DNA from: Eubacterium sp. | Lineage (GTDB): Bacteria; Bacillota; Clostridia; Lachnospirales; Lachnospiraceae | Length of the DNA stretch: 62,293 nucleotides | Direction: 5' to 3' | NCBI GenBank assembly: GCA_017420535.1 | Contig: JAFOIV010000048.1 | Span: 1 to 62,293 of the forward strand | Shown: positions 1 to 7,909 of the stretch, in pieces | Numbering within the stretch: the first letter of the stretch is position 1 | How the letters are laid out: each line of letters begins with the position of its first letter | Translations under genes and position numbers: made by a program | The notes under the pieces: generated by a model | Databases searched by the model: none | The model's input: the letters and a program-made list of their open reading frames with translations, nothing else | Told to the model about the DNA's origin: nothing

Positions 1-1
1 T

Positions 2-112
2 AATGAAAATAGTAAAAGTGACGAAGTGTGGATTGAGGAAGAATTTGATAAATTTACTTTACTCCATCCTTTTCTTTACGGAACGCTAGCGTTGATAGCA
101 ATGTTTATTTGA
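2..112 (+). CDS. C-terminal tail of an unidentified protein (5' truncated by window edge)
   Basis: An open frame enters the window at base 2 and ends at TGA 110-112, giving 36 residues. The tail begins with an acidic, polar stretch (NENSKSDEVWIEEEFDKF) and ends in a hydrophobic run containing LALIAMFI, which could be a terminal membrane segment. It is followed 41 bases later by a good terminator, which supports this being the real end of a gene. The family cannot be recognised from so short a piece. Confidence 0.5.
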   Translation, partial: NENSKSDEVWIEEEFDKFTLLHPFLYGTLALIAMFI

Positions 113-153
113 TAGGTTTTGTATAATTATGTACATATAATTCAATAATAACT

Positions 154-190
154 AAAATGCCAAGGTATTATATGTATCTTGGCATTTTTT
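154..190 (+). terminator. Rho-independent terminator
   Basis: A perfect 11-bp stem (AAAATGCCAAG at 154-164 with CTTGGCATTTT at 178-188) is followed by a T run. It lies downstream of the truncated gene that ends at 112. Confidence 0.85.
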
Positions 191-252
191 AATTTATGCC
201 ATTATATGGCTAGGAGAGTATAAAATAAATAACGTTTCATGGCCATAACATC

Positions 253-307
253 AAAAAAGGAAGGGCCCGAAAGCACATTTTTAGTGCGCTCGGCCCCTTC
301 CTTTTTT
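253..307. terminator. Long GC-rich hairpin, terminator or small structured RNA
   Basis: Arms 253-270 and 290-307 pair over 17 of 18 positions, with A6 on the left and T6 on the right. Inside, GCAC 273-276 pairs with GTGC 284-287 around an AT-rich loop. It can terminate on either strand. A second terminator stands only 63 bases upstream, so it may serve something other than the truncated gene. Weaker symmetry continues outward (ATGGCC near 239, GGCCAT near 315). The rest of the 113-456 gap holds only the promoter elements listed separately. Confidence 0.6.
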
Positions 308-370
308 GGGTCTAGGCCATTTATGCGTTAGTTATTTTTTGGATATATGACCACTCGGCGCGTTTCTTAA

Positions 371-385
371 GATTTTCTTAGAATT
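371..385. promoter_or_regulatory. CodY-box-like site
   Basis: The 15-mer at 371-385 matches the published CodY consensus AATTTTCWGAAAATT at 12 of 15 positions and sits 11 bases upstream of the predicted -35 of the GH25 gene. CodY is encoded in this same window. In AT-rich DNA such matches also arise by chance, so this is only a candidate. Confidence 0.3.
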
Positions 386-396
386 CGTCAATAATG

Positions 397-426
397 TTGA
401 TTTATAACTTAGTTATGGATTAAAAT
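397..426 (+). promoter_or_regulatory. Predicted sigma-A promoter of the GH25 lysozyme gene
   Basis: TTGATT (397-402), an 18-base spacer and TAAAAT (421-426). The spacer contains a palindrome, ATAACT-T-AGTTAT (404-416), which is a plausible operator. Confidence 0.5.
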
Positions 427-456
427 GATAGAGTTAATAAAGTATTGAGGTGAAAC

Positions 457-1695
457 ATGAAAAAAACTAAACTTGCTATTATTTTGGGCTGTGCGCTTTC
501 ATTTAGTATAGCTTTGATCAGACCTGGATTTTGTAAGGATGCACTTGCAGATTCTAGATGGAAAAAAGACGGAAATGGTTGGAGATTCCAGGTAAGCGAT
601 GATTCATACGCAAAAAATCAGTGGTTAAAAATTAATAATAAATGGTACTATTTTTCAAATGATGGGTATATGGTATCTTCCTCTTATCAGAGCGGTTATT
701 GGCTCAAGGGGGACGGAAGCTGGGATAATAAGTACTCTCATGGAAAATGGATGTCAAATGATAAGGGAGAATGGTATACCGATAATGGCTGGTATCCTAA
801 GTCCCGATGGTTATCGATAGATGGTAATTATTATTATTTTGATGAAAAAGGTTATAAAGTAACCAGTCAGTATGTTGATGGAAATTGGTTATCAAGAGAC
901 GGAAAGCTTGATGGAAGATATACTGATGGTGAATGGAAGCATAATTCAATTGGATGGTGGTATTGTGATGGAACATATATGCCTAAGAATACTACTATTA
1001 AGATTGATGGAGTTTATTATAGCTTTGATAAAAATGGTTACTGGATAGATAATAGGAAAGCTGCTATTAATTCTATGTCAGGTATAGATGTGTCTAAATG
1101 GCAGGGAAATATTGATTGGTCTAAAGCTTCTAAGGATATTGATTTTGCAGTTATAAGATGTAATGATCATAAAGGAGTAGTTGATACCGGTATAGATCCT
1201 AAGTTTTACACTAATATCACCAATGCCAAAAAGGCTGGAGTAAAAGTTGGGGTGTATTATTTTTCTGTAGCATCAACTGAGGCAGAAGCAAAGAAAGAGG
1301 CACGACTTGCGGTTGAGAGAGTAAAGAAGTCTGGAGTTACTCCGGATCTTCCAATATTCTTTGATATTGAGTCAGATAATGCCGCGCGTCTCACAAATGC
1401 CCAGAGAAATAAACTTGTGAAAGCATTTTGTGATACTATCCGTGAAAATGGCTATCAGCCAGGCGTATATGCCAGCTATAACTGGCTTACTAAAATGATG
1501 GATGTTAGTGAATTTGGTGATGTAAAAGTTTGGTGCGCTCAATGGGAAGAGCATCAGTGTATGATGGAACAAAAGTTTAGTTTCTGGCAGTATTGCTGTA
1601 AGGGTAATTCTTCAGATCTTAATTTCAAGGGGGAAAATTATAAGAAAATCTCTGGTATAGACGGAGATGTGGACCTTGATATTATGTATTATTAA
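457..1695 (+). CDS. Secreted GH25 lysozyme with cell-wall-binding repeats
   Basis: Predicted muramidase cutting the MurNAc-GlcNAc bond of peptidoglycan outside the cell. Residues 1-31 form a signal peptide. Residues about 33-203 are three long aromatic repeats with the WYYF-DGY signature related to choline/wall-binding repeats. The GH25 catalytic domain follows: it opens with GIDVSKWQG (Asp211) and carries the acidic pair in FFDIES (Asp303, Glu305) and a late FWQY. Domain order (binding first, catalysis last) and length fit secreted clostridial lysozymes. It is 40 bases upstream of an amidase with the same repeat type, so the two probably form an operon for wall turnover. Confidence 0.93.
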   Translation: MKKTKLAIILGCALSFSIALIRPGFCKDALADSRWKKDGNGWRFQVSDDSYAKNQWLKINNKWYYFSNDGYMVSSSYQSGYWLKGDGSWDNKYSHGKWMSNDKGEWYTDNGWYPKSRWLSIDGNYYYFDEKGYKVTSQYVDGNWLSRDGKLDGRYTDGEWKHNSIGWWYCDGTYMPKNTTIKIDGVYYSFDKNGYWIDNRKAAINSMSGIDVSKWQGNIDWSKASKDIDFAVIRCNDHKGVVDTGIDPKFYTNITNAKKAGVKVGVYYFSVASTEAEAKKEARLAVERVKKSGVTPDLPIFFDIESDNAARLTNAQRNKLVKAFCDTIRENGYQPGVYASYNWLTKMMDVSEFGDVKVWCAQWEEHQCMMEQKFSFWQYCCKGNSSDLNFKGENYKKISGIDGDVDLDIMYY

Positions 1696-1735
1696 TTAGA
1701 ATGATAATAATAACTAAAATTGGAGAGACTAAAAA

Positions 1736-3202
1736 GTGTTTAAGAGGATGTTTAGAAAAGTTCTAGCACTTACAGTTGCAGCTGTTATAGGTGTTAATCT
1801 TGTTCCAACAAATTTTAAAGTAGATGCGGCATCAAAGATTGGATGGAATCATGATGATGATGGCTGGTGGTATAAAAATGCCGATGGCTCGTATTTAAAG
1901 AGTGAATGGAAATATATTAAAAGCGACTGGTATTATTTTAATTCTGATGGTTATATGGCTCATAACGAATATCGTGATGGATATTGGTTGGGTGGCGATG
2001 GACGAATGAGTAAGAAATATAAGCATGGTACATGGAAATCAAATGATACAGGAACCTGGTATCAGGATGGCAGCTGGTATCCTAAAAATCAGATAGTCTG
2101 GATCAATGGTGAAGGTTATTTTTTTGGTGAAAGAGGTTATTTATATTCTGATGAATTTGTAAAAGGTATCTATGTTAATACAGATGGTACGGCAAGTACT
2201 ATGTATAATGAGGGAAGATGGATACATTGCGACAAGGGCTGGAAATATTGGAATTATGGCTGGATCCTAAAGGACGGCTGGTATAAGATCAACGGTTCAT
2301 ATTATTATTTTAAATCAGATGGATATCTGGCAGATAATGAATATATAGATGGCCAGTATTATAAAAATGGATGTAAGGATTATTCATACTCTGATGGTCA
2401 GTGGATCCAGAATGATAAAGGCTGGTACTATCTTGATGGTGACTGGTATCCAAAAGATATGGGGCTTTGGATTGACGATAAATATTATATCTTTGATTCA
2501 TTAGGATATTATGACAGGGATGCAACTAATAATGCTTATGAGAATACCAGTAAGGATGATCTTGTTATTGTGATCGATCCGGGTCATGAAGATGATGATG
2601 GAAAGAGGATCTTCTACGGTACAAATAAGGAATATGGAATAACCAATGAGACTAATATCTGTCTTAATATAGCCAAGAGTTTGAAAAAACAATTAGAACA
2701 GTATGATAATGTTAAAGTTTATATGACTCGTGAGACTAATAATGTTTCAATTGAATTAGATGAAAGATGCGAAGTAGGATTTAAGCATGATGCCGATCTT
2801 CTTGTCAGCATACATCTTAATGCATCAGGCACAGGTTATACTGCCAGTGGTACTGAGGTTTGGTATCCAAATGAAAATTATAGATATAATATTTATGAAG
2901 AAGGCAGGGGAGTTGCAAATTCAATTCAGAGTCAGTTAGTATCCTTAGGTCTCGGTAACAGAGGAGCTAAGACAAGAACTAATAAATCATATCCTATCTA
3001 TGGTGACGGATCTCTTGGAGATTATTATGCAATTCAAAGGTATAGTAAGCTTTATGGCTTTCCAGGGCTTATTGTTGAACATTGTTTTCTTGACAACAAG
3101 GCTGAATATGATGCATATTTAAGTTCGCAGGCTAAACTTGACCAGCAGGCATTAGCTGTTTGTAAAGGTATAGTCAACTATTATGGACTTGAATTGAAAT
3201 AA
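1736..3202 (+). CDS. Secreted N-acetylmuramoyl-L-alanine amidase (Amidase_3) with wall-binding repeats
   Basis: Zn-dependent amidase that removes stem peptides from glycan strands. The GTG start at 1736 has GGAGAG nine bases upstream. A signal peptide ends near residue 32 (VDAAS). About four aromatic WYYF-type repeats fill residues 35-265. The C-terminal Amidase_3 domain shows VIDPGHE (His284), a Glu in the ITNET segment, SIHLNASG, and the late VEHCFLDN glutamate, the expected zinc and catalytic positions. Its repeats resemble those of the upstream GH25 protein, so both enzymes probably bind the same wall ligand. The next gene starts nine bases after its stop. Confidence 0.93.
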   Translation: MFKRMFRKVLALTVAAVIGVNLVPTNFKVDAASKIGWNHDDDGWWYKNADGSYLKSEWKYIKSDWYYFNSDGYMAHNEYRDGYWLGGDGRMSKKYKHGTWKSNDTGTWYQDGSWYPKNQIVWINGEGYFFGERGYLYSDEFVKGIYVNTDGTASTMYNEGRWIHCDKGWKYWNYGWILKDGWYKINGSYYYFKSDGYLADNEYIDGQYYKNGCKDYSYSDGQWIQNDKGWYYLDGDWYPKDMGLWIDDKYYIFDSLGYYDRDATNNAYENTSKDDLVIVIDPGHEDDDGKRIFYGTNKEYGITNETNICLNIAKSLKKQLEQYDNVKVYMTRETNNVSIELDERCEVGFKHDADLLVSIHLNASGTGYTASGTEVWYPNENYRYNIYEEGRGVANSIQSQLVSLGLGNRGAKTRTNKSYPIYGDGSLGDYYAIQRYSKLYGFPGLIVEHCFLDNKAEYDAYLSSQAKLDQQALAVCKGIVNYYGLELK

Positions 3203-3211
3203 AGGAGATAA

Positions 3212-4720
3212 ATGATGGAAAATAACCAGCTTGAAGATATGAACAGAATTGATATGGGTGATATTTTCAAAAGGATTCTTATAAGATGGAAGGCAGCCAT
3301 TTTATTTGGGCTTGTTTTTGGTTTTTGTCTTGCGGGTTTAAAGTATTACAAGAATAAGAAGAATGTAAATGAAATTGTGGCTTCTTTGGGAAAGGCAGAA
3401 GAAACAATACTTTCAGATAGTGAACAGGCTAATGTAAATGAAGCTACCGCAATGCTAAAGAGGCTGGCTTATCAGACAAACTATTATGAAAATTCTTATT
3501 TGATGAATATTAATCCTGATAATGAGAAGAAAGTTACTATCACTTTCTATATCGACTGCAGTGATGATTCATATTCAAATGTTGTTATGAAACTTATGAA
3601 GAATTATATTTCTTCAGATGATTTTATAAATAAGGTCTTATATCTTTTCCCGGATGTAAATGAGAAAGATAAGAAATCTTATTATGTAAAAGAATTATTT
3701 ACATTTGAAAGTGTTTATTACGTAGATGATAAAACTTCAACAGTAGTTTCAAGTAGTGAAGAGAAAGCTCCTTTTACACTTAATGTGATAGTACCTGATG
3801 GTGTTGATGTGGATAACCTTGTATCAAAAGTAAATGAGCTTATCTGTTCTAAGGAGAATATAAAGGGTAATGATGGAATTAAGGCTGATTATCAGATAGT
3901 TTTTCTTTCTTCTACAGTAAATACTCTTTATGACTGGTCACTTATCAATTCACAGAATTCTCAGTATAAGAACGTCCTTTCATTAGAGACAGATTCTAAG
4001 GCCCTCAGTTTATCCGCTGTTGAATTAGAGGCTGTTAAATCTAAGCTTGAAGGAATATATATGGAAGAGTCTGTGAAGCTTATCATTAAATCCTTAGAGC
4101 AAAAAGTTGGAGATATTTATGCAGATGGCTGCGATGATAATATAGCTTCTGACTGTGTTGCTCCAGCAAGCAAGAATAGTATCAAAGTTAATTTTAGTAA
4201 GAAATTATTTGTGATTGGATTTGCTGTAGGCGTAGTATTCTATATGATCTGCTATTTCATTTTATTATTACTTCCAGCAAAGTTAATGGATATTGATATA
4301 GACAGACTTGGTGTATATGAATTTGGTTTATATTCAGAATATAAACCAAAGGGACTTTTTCAGAAGATTTTTAATTCGAAGATTGTATTTGATATGGTCT
4401 ATGGAAAAACGTCATCTGATGAGCAGTTATCTTTAATAAATGACAAGATAAAGAATTACTGTAAATATAGTGATATTGAAAATATCGGTATTATTTGCTC
4501 AAAGAGCAATACAAAGGATTTTAATGAAGCTCTTTCTAAAGCTGTTAAAGTTAAAAATAAAGTCCTTAGCGTAGATCAGGATATTTATTCTAGTGACAGT
4601 GAAAATGTTATATATGTTTATAGTGAGGGTGTTACAAAGGAAGAAGAGTTTGTATCATTCCTTAGATCTTGTAAACAATATGATAAAAAACTTCTTGGTA
4701 TCATCAAGGTGCGCAATTAA
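3212..4720 (+). CDS. Wzz-like polysaccharide chain-length protein with kinase-like tail lacking a P-loop
   Basis: Predicted polysaccharide co-polymerase of the inner membrane. One membrane segment lies at residues about 22-44 and a second at about 333-356, bracketing a large extracytoplasmic region, the Wzz layout. The cytoplasmic C-terminus (about 140 residues) resembles the fold order of bacterial tyrosine kinases: a first strand NIGIICSK, a late segment VIYVYSEGVTKEEEF, and a final LLGIIKVRN. There is no Walker A motif and no Tyr cluster. It is probably a regulator or docking domain rather than an active kinase. It follows the amidase by nine bases, and a terminator follows it. Confidence 0.75.
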   Translation: MMENNQLEDMNRIDMGDIFKRILIRWKAAILFGLVFGFCLAGLKYYKNKKNVNEIVASLGKAEETILSDSEQANVNEATAMLKRLAYQTNYYENSYLMNINPDNEKKVTITFYIDCSDDSYSNVVMKLMKNYISSDDFINKVLYLFPDVNEKDKKSYYVKELFTFESVYYVDDKTSTVVSSSEEKAPFTLNVIVPDGVDVDNLVSKVNELICSKENIKGNDGIKADYQIVFLSSTVNTLYDWSLINSQNSQYKNVLSLETDSKALSLSAVELEAVKSKLEGIYMEESVKLIIKSLEQKVGDIYADGCDDNIASDCVAPASKNSIKVNFSKKLFVIGFAVGVVFYMICYFILLLLPAKLMDIDIDRLGVYEFGLYSEYKPKGLFQKIFNSKIVFDMVYGKTSSDEQLSLINDKIKNYCKYSDIENIGIICSKSNTKDFNEALSKAVKVKNKVLSVDQDIYSSDSENVIYVYSEGVTKEEEFVSFLRSCKQYDKKLLGIIKVRN

Positions 4721-4739
4721 AAGTTCATAAAAAATTAAG

Positions 4740-4778
4740 AAAAAAGAGAGAAATGTTTAAAGTGTTTCTCTCTTTTTT
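4740..4778 (+). terminator. Rho-independent terminator after the Wzz-like gene
   Basis: A perfect 14-bp stem (4740-4753 with 4765-4778) around an 11-base loop ends in T6. It closes the lysozyme-amidase-Wzz unit. Confidence 0.9.
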
Positions 4779-4781
4779 GTA

Positions 4782-4810
4782 TTGATATTATCGGGGGGCT
4801 AAATTATAAT
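4782..4810 (+). promoter_or_regulatory. Predicted sigma-A promoter of the first LCP gene
   Basis: TTGATA (4782-4787), a 17-base spacer containing six consecutive G, and a consensus TATAAT (4805-4810). It lies just after a terminator and about 55 bases before the LCP start. Confidence 0.75.
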
Positions 4811-4866
4811 ATTAATGTTTTTGCACGTCAGAGACAGGAATCAATTATAACAAGAGGATGGGAATT

Positions 4867-6657
4867 ATGCTTGGTAAAAAAAGTTGGGTGATACTTTCGT
4901 CATCTATATTAGCTGTGTTGTTTTTAGCTGAAGCAGTTATGTTTGTTCAGGTAGTCAGGCTTAACATGCTTCCACTTAAGTATGTTATCGGGATTCTGTG
5001 CGTATTGCTCGTAATCCTTGGCATAGTTTGGGTGCTTTTTATTGCTGGAATTAATGTAAGAAAGCCTTATAAGGCAAGAAGAGTGAGAAGGATTATTGGA
5101 GCGGTTATTTCACTTATTGTTATATTAGCATCAATTTTTGTGGATTTATTTACAGATAAGGTTATCAGAACTATTGCAAATGTAACGGATGATAATGTTA
5201 CTGTATCTACAAAGTATGGGGTATATGTTCTTAAGGATGATCCTGCAAAGGATATTAAGGATGCAAAGAATTATACATTTGCCATTATGGATTCATATGA
5301 CAAGGAGAATACTAAGATTGCTGTAACAAAGCTTGGGGAAGCAATTGATAAAACAGTAGATCCTAAGAAATATGTAAGTGTTATTGAACTGGCAAATGGA
5401 TTATATAAACATGAAGTTAAAGCTATTGTTATGAATGAGTCATTTGTTGATATCATTAAAGATACGCAGGGCTTTAAAGATTTTGAGTCTAAGACAAAAC
5501 TTATTTATGAAATCTCTGTTGAAACAAAGACAAAGAAGAGTGGTAAGGCACAGAGTAAGACGAAGGTAACATCTGAACCATTTGTTGTATATATAAGTGG
5601 ATCAGATACCAGAGAAGAAACTCTTACTATGGAAAAGAGCCGTTCTGATTCAAATATCATAATGGTTGTTAATCCAAATACAAAACAGATTCTTATGATC
5701 AACACACCTAGAGATTTTTATATCCCTAATCCGGCGTGTGGCGGAGGATTGGATAAGCTTACTCATTGCGGACTTTACGGAATGGAAGATTCTATTCAGG
5801 CTCTCGAAGGATTATATGAAGTTAAAGCTGAATTTTATCTGCAGATCAACTTTGTAGGATTCTCAAAGCTTGTTGATATCCTTGGAGGTATAACAGTTTA
5901 TTCTCCACAGGCATTTGATTCTTCACTTTCTGATTATTCATATTGTGAAGGCGATAACTTCCTTAATGGTGATCAGGCAATCTTCTTTGCAAGAGAAAGA
6001 TATTCATTTGCAACAGGTGACCGTGAAAGAGGAAATAACCAGATGCGTCTTATTCAGGCACTTATAAAGAAACTTACAGAAGACAGTTCTTCAGTGCTTG
6101 CTAATTATTCAGATATCTTAGATGCCCTCTCTGGTATGTTCCTTACTAATTTCACATCTGATCAGATTTCATCATTAGTTAAGATGCAGCTTGGGGATAA
6201 TGCAAAGTGGGATATTAGAACATATTCAGTTACTGGTGCAGACGGATCAGATTTTACTGCCTCAGCTCCTGGAGAAAGAGCTTATGTTATGTATCCTGAT
6301 TATTCAACAGTTCAGAAGGCTATTGAACTTATTGATATGATGATGGAAGGAAAAGTTATTACTGATGATATACTTGAAGCCCCTCCAACAACATCAGGTA
6401 AGGGTAGAGAGCCAGAGTATCACACCAATGATGATACAGAATATTCGGAAGATTATTCAGAAAGTACGGATTCATCAGAAACTACTGAAGAAGTAACCGA
6501 GGCTACTGAAGAAGGTACAACAGAAGAAGAGTCAACAACAGAAGAAAATACAACAGAGGAAATTACTGAAGAAGTAACATCAGAAGAAGTTTCTACTGAA
6601 CCATCAGAGCAGGCAAGTGAACAGGAATCTACAGAACCTGGTACACCAGAAGAATAA
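4867..6657 (+). CDS. LytR-CpsA-Psr (LCP) family wall-glycan ligase with acidic Thr/Glu tail
   Basis: LCP proteins transfer lipid-linked glycans to peptidoglycan on the outer face of the membrane. Three membrane segments occupy the first ~85 residues. An accessory domain follows at about 105-210 (starting near VYVLKDDPAKD), then the LCP domain with SGSDTR, KSRSDSN and NTPRDFY motifs supplying the Asp/Arg active-site residues. The last ~95 residues are a low-complexity Thr/Glu/Ser tail. I prefer ATG 4867, because the GAGG Shine-Dalgarno is nine bases upstream; the ATG at 4858 overlaps it. Tripartite layout resembles CpsA. Confidence 0.9.
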   Translation: MLGKKSWVILSSSILAVLFLAEAVMFVQVVRLNMLPLKYVIGILCVLLVILGIVWVLFIAGINVRKPYKARRVRRIIGAVISLIVILASIFVDLFTDKVIRTIANVTDDNVTVSTKYGVYVLKDDPAKDIKDAKNYTFAIMDSYDKENTKIAVTKLGEAIDKTVDPKKYVSVIELANGLYKHEVKAIVMNESFVDIIKDTQGFKDFESKTKLIYEISVETKTKKSGKAQSKTKVTSEPFVVYISGSDTREETLTMEKSRSDSNIIMVVNPNTKQILMINTPRDFYIPNPACGGGLDKLTHCGLYGMEDSIQALEGLYEVKAEFYLQINFVGFSKLVDILGGITVYSPQAFDSSLSDYSYCEGDNFLNGDQAIFFARERYSFATGDRERGNNQMRLIQALIKKLTEDSSSVLANYSDILDALSGMFLTNFTSDQISSLVKMQLGDNAKWDIRTYSVTGADGSDFTASAPGERAYVMYPDYSTVQKAIELIDMMMEGKVITDDILEAPPTTSGKGREPEYHTNDDTEYSEDYSESTDSSETTEEVTEATEEGTTEEESTTEENTTEEITEEVTSEEVSTEPSEQASEQESTEPGTPEE

Positions 6658-6670
6658 TAAGATTAAATAT

Positions 6671-6712
6671 ATGGGACGGGCTGCTAATGGCAGCTCTGTC
6701 TCATACTTTTAT
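6671..6712 (+). terminator. Rho-independent terminator between LCP and glf
   Basis: Imperfect 14-bp stem (6671-6684 with 6690-6704, G-U pairs and one bulge), loop TAATG, then ACTTTTATT. The inverted repeat also argues that the in-frame ATG at 6687, which lies inside the stem-loop, is not the glf start. Readthrough to glf is possible. Confidence 0.7.
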
Positions 6713-6728
6713 TAAGGGGGATATATCT

Positions 6729-7883
6729 ATGTATGACTATCTAGTTGTAGGTGCCGGTTTATATGGGGCGGTATGCTGCAATTTATTACATAAAGCAGGT
6801 AAGAAAGTTCTTCTTATTGATAAGAGAGAACACATTGCCGGAAATGTCTACACAGAAAATATAGATGGCATCAATGTTCATAAGTATGGTGCTCATATTT
6901 TTCATACAAATAATAAAAAAGTCTGGGATTATATTTCTCAATTTGCTGAATTTAATAGATTTACCAATTCGCCGGTGGCTAATTTCAGGGGAGAACTCTA
7001 TTCTCTTCCTTTTAACATGTATACATTTAATAAAATGTGGAATGTTGTAACTCCGGAAGAGGCAAAGCAAAAGATTAACGAAGAAAAAGAAAGCTATATC
7101 AGAGAAAAAAGACTAGAGAGAGGAATTAAGGAGGATAGTGAATTTCAGCCCCTTAATCTTGAAGAACAGGCTATTTCTCTGGTTGGTGTTGATATATATG
7201 AGAAATTAATAAAAGGATATACAAAAAAACAGTGGGGAAGAGACTGTAAAGATCTTCCTGCATTTATCATAAAAAGACTTCCTGTAAGATTTACATTTGA
7301 CAATAACTATTTTAATGCCCTCTATCAGGGAATTCCTGTAGGAGGATATACAAAAATGGTTGAAAATCTTATTGATGGAGTTGAGGTAAGGCTTTCTACA
7401 GATTATCTTAAATCTAAAGAAGAGTTTGATAGTCTGGCAGAAAAGATCATTTATACAGGCCCAATTGATGAGTATTTTCAGCACTGTCTTGGACATCTGG
7501 AATATAGATCAGTCAGATTTGAAACTGAAAAGCTGGATATTCATAATTTTCAGGGAAATGCCGCAGTTAACTATACTGATGAGGAGACTCCGTGGACAAG
7601 GATAATCGAGCATAAATGGTTCGAGTTCGGTAAAGATAGTGAGGGAAATGATATTCCTAAGACTATCATTTCCAAGGAATATAGTTCTGAATGGAAGCCG
7701 GGAGATGAACCTTATTATCCTGTTAATGATGAAAATAATAATGATCTTTATAAAAAATATAAGTGTCTTCAGGATAAAGAAAAAAATGTTATTTTTGGCG
7801 GCAGACTAGGGGAATATAAGTATTATGATATGGATGCCGTTATACTTAAAGCTATGGATAAAGTAAACGAATTATTAAATTGA
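6729..7883 (+). CDS. glf: UDP-galactopyranose mutase
   Basis: Flavoenzyme converting UDP-galactopyranose to UDP-galactofuranose, the donor for galactofuranose in surface glycans. The N-terminus has the Rossmann FAD motif (VVGAGLYGA followed by the acidic end of strand two, LIDKREHIAGN). The body has typical UGM segments KYGAHIFHT, YTKKQWGRD and a C-terminal FGGRLGEYKYYDMD. The start at 6729 is chosen because AAGGGGGA lies eight bases upstream; a longer in-frame ORF begins inside a terminator. 384 residues is normal. It sits between two LCP genes, which suggests the glycan attached by them contains galactofuranose. Confidence 0.95.
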   Translation: MYDYLVVGAGLYGAVCCNLLHKAGKKVLLIDKREHIAGNVYTENIDGINVHKYGAHIFHTNNKKVWDYISQFAEFNRFTNSPVANFRGELYSLPFNMYTFNKMWNVVTPEEAKQKINEEKESYIREKRLERGIKEDSEFQPLNLEEQAISLVGVDIYEKLIKGYTKKQWGRDCKDLPAFIIKRLPVRFTFDNNYFNALYQGIPVGGYTKMVENLIDGVEVRLSTDYLKSKEEFDSLAEKIIYTGPIDEYFQHCLGHLEYRSVRFETEKLDIHNFQGNAAVNYTDEETPWTRIIEHKWFEFGKDSEGNDIPKTIISKEYSSEWKPGDEPYYPVNDENNNDLYKKYKCLQDKEKNVIFGGRLGEYKYYDMDAVILKAMDKVNELLN

Positions 7884-7909
7884 TATTTAGTTTACTGGAG
7901 GAAGGTTAG

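Noticed and set aside
4779-4866. Cyclic di-GMP riboswitch before the first LCP gene, suggested by the G6 run
   Set aside because: The G run falls in a promoter spacer and no aptamer helices or conserved core could be found.
6687-6728. Upstream ATG extending glf by 14 residues
   Set aside because: It lies inside a terminator hairpin without ribosome site; ATG 6729 follows AAGGGGGA and starts directly at the FAD motif.
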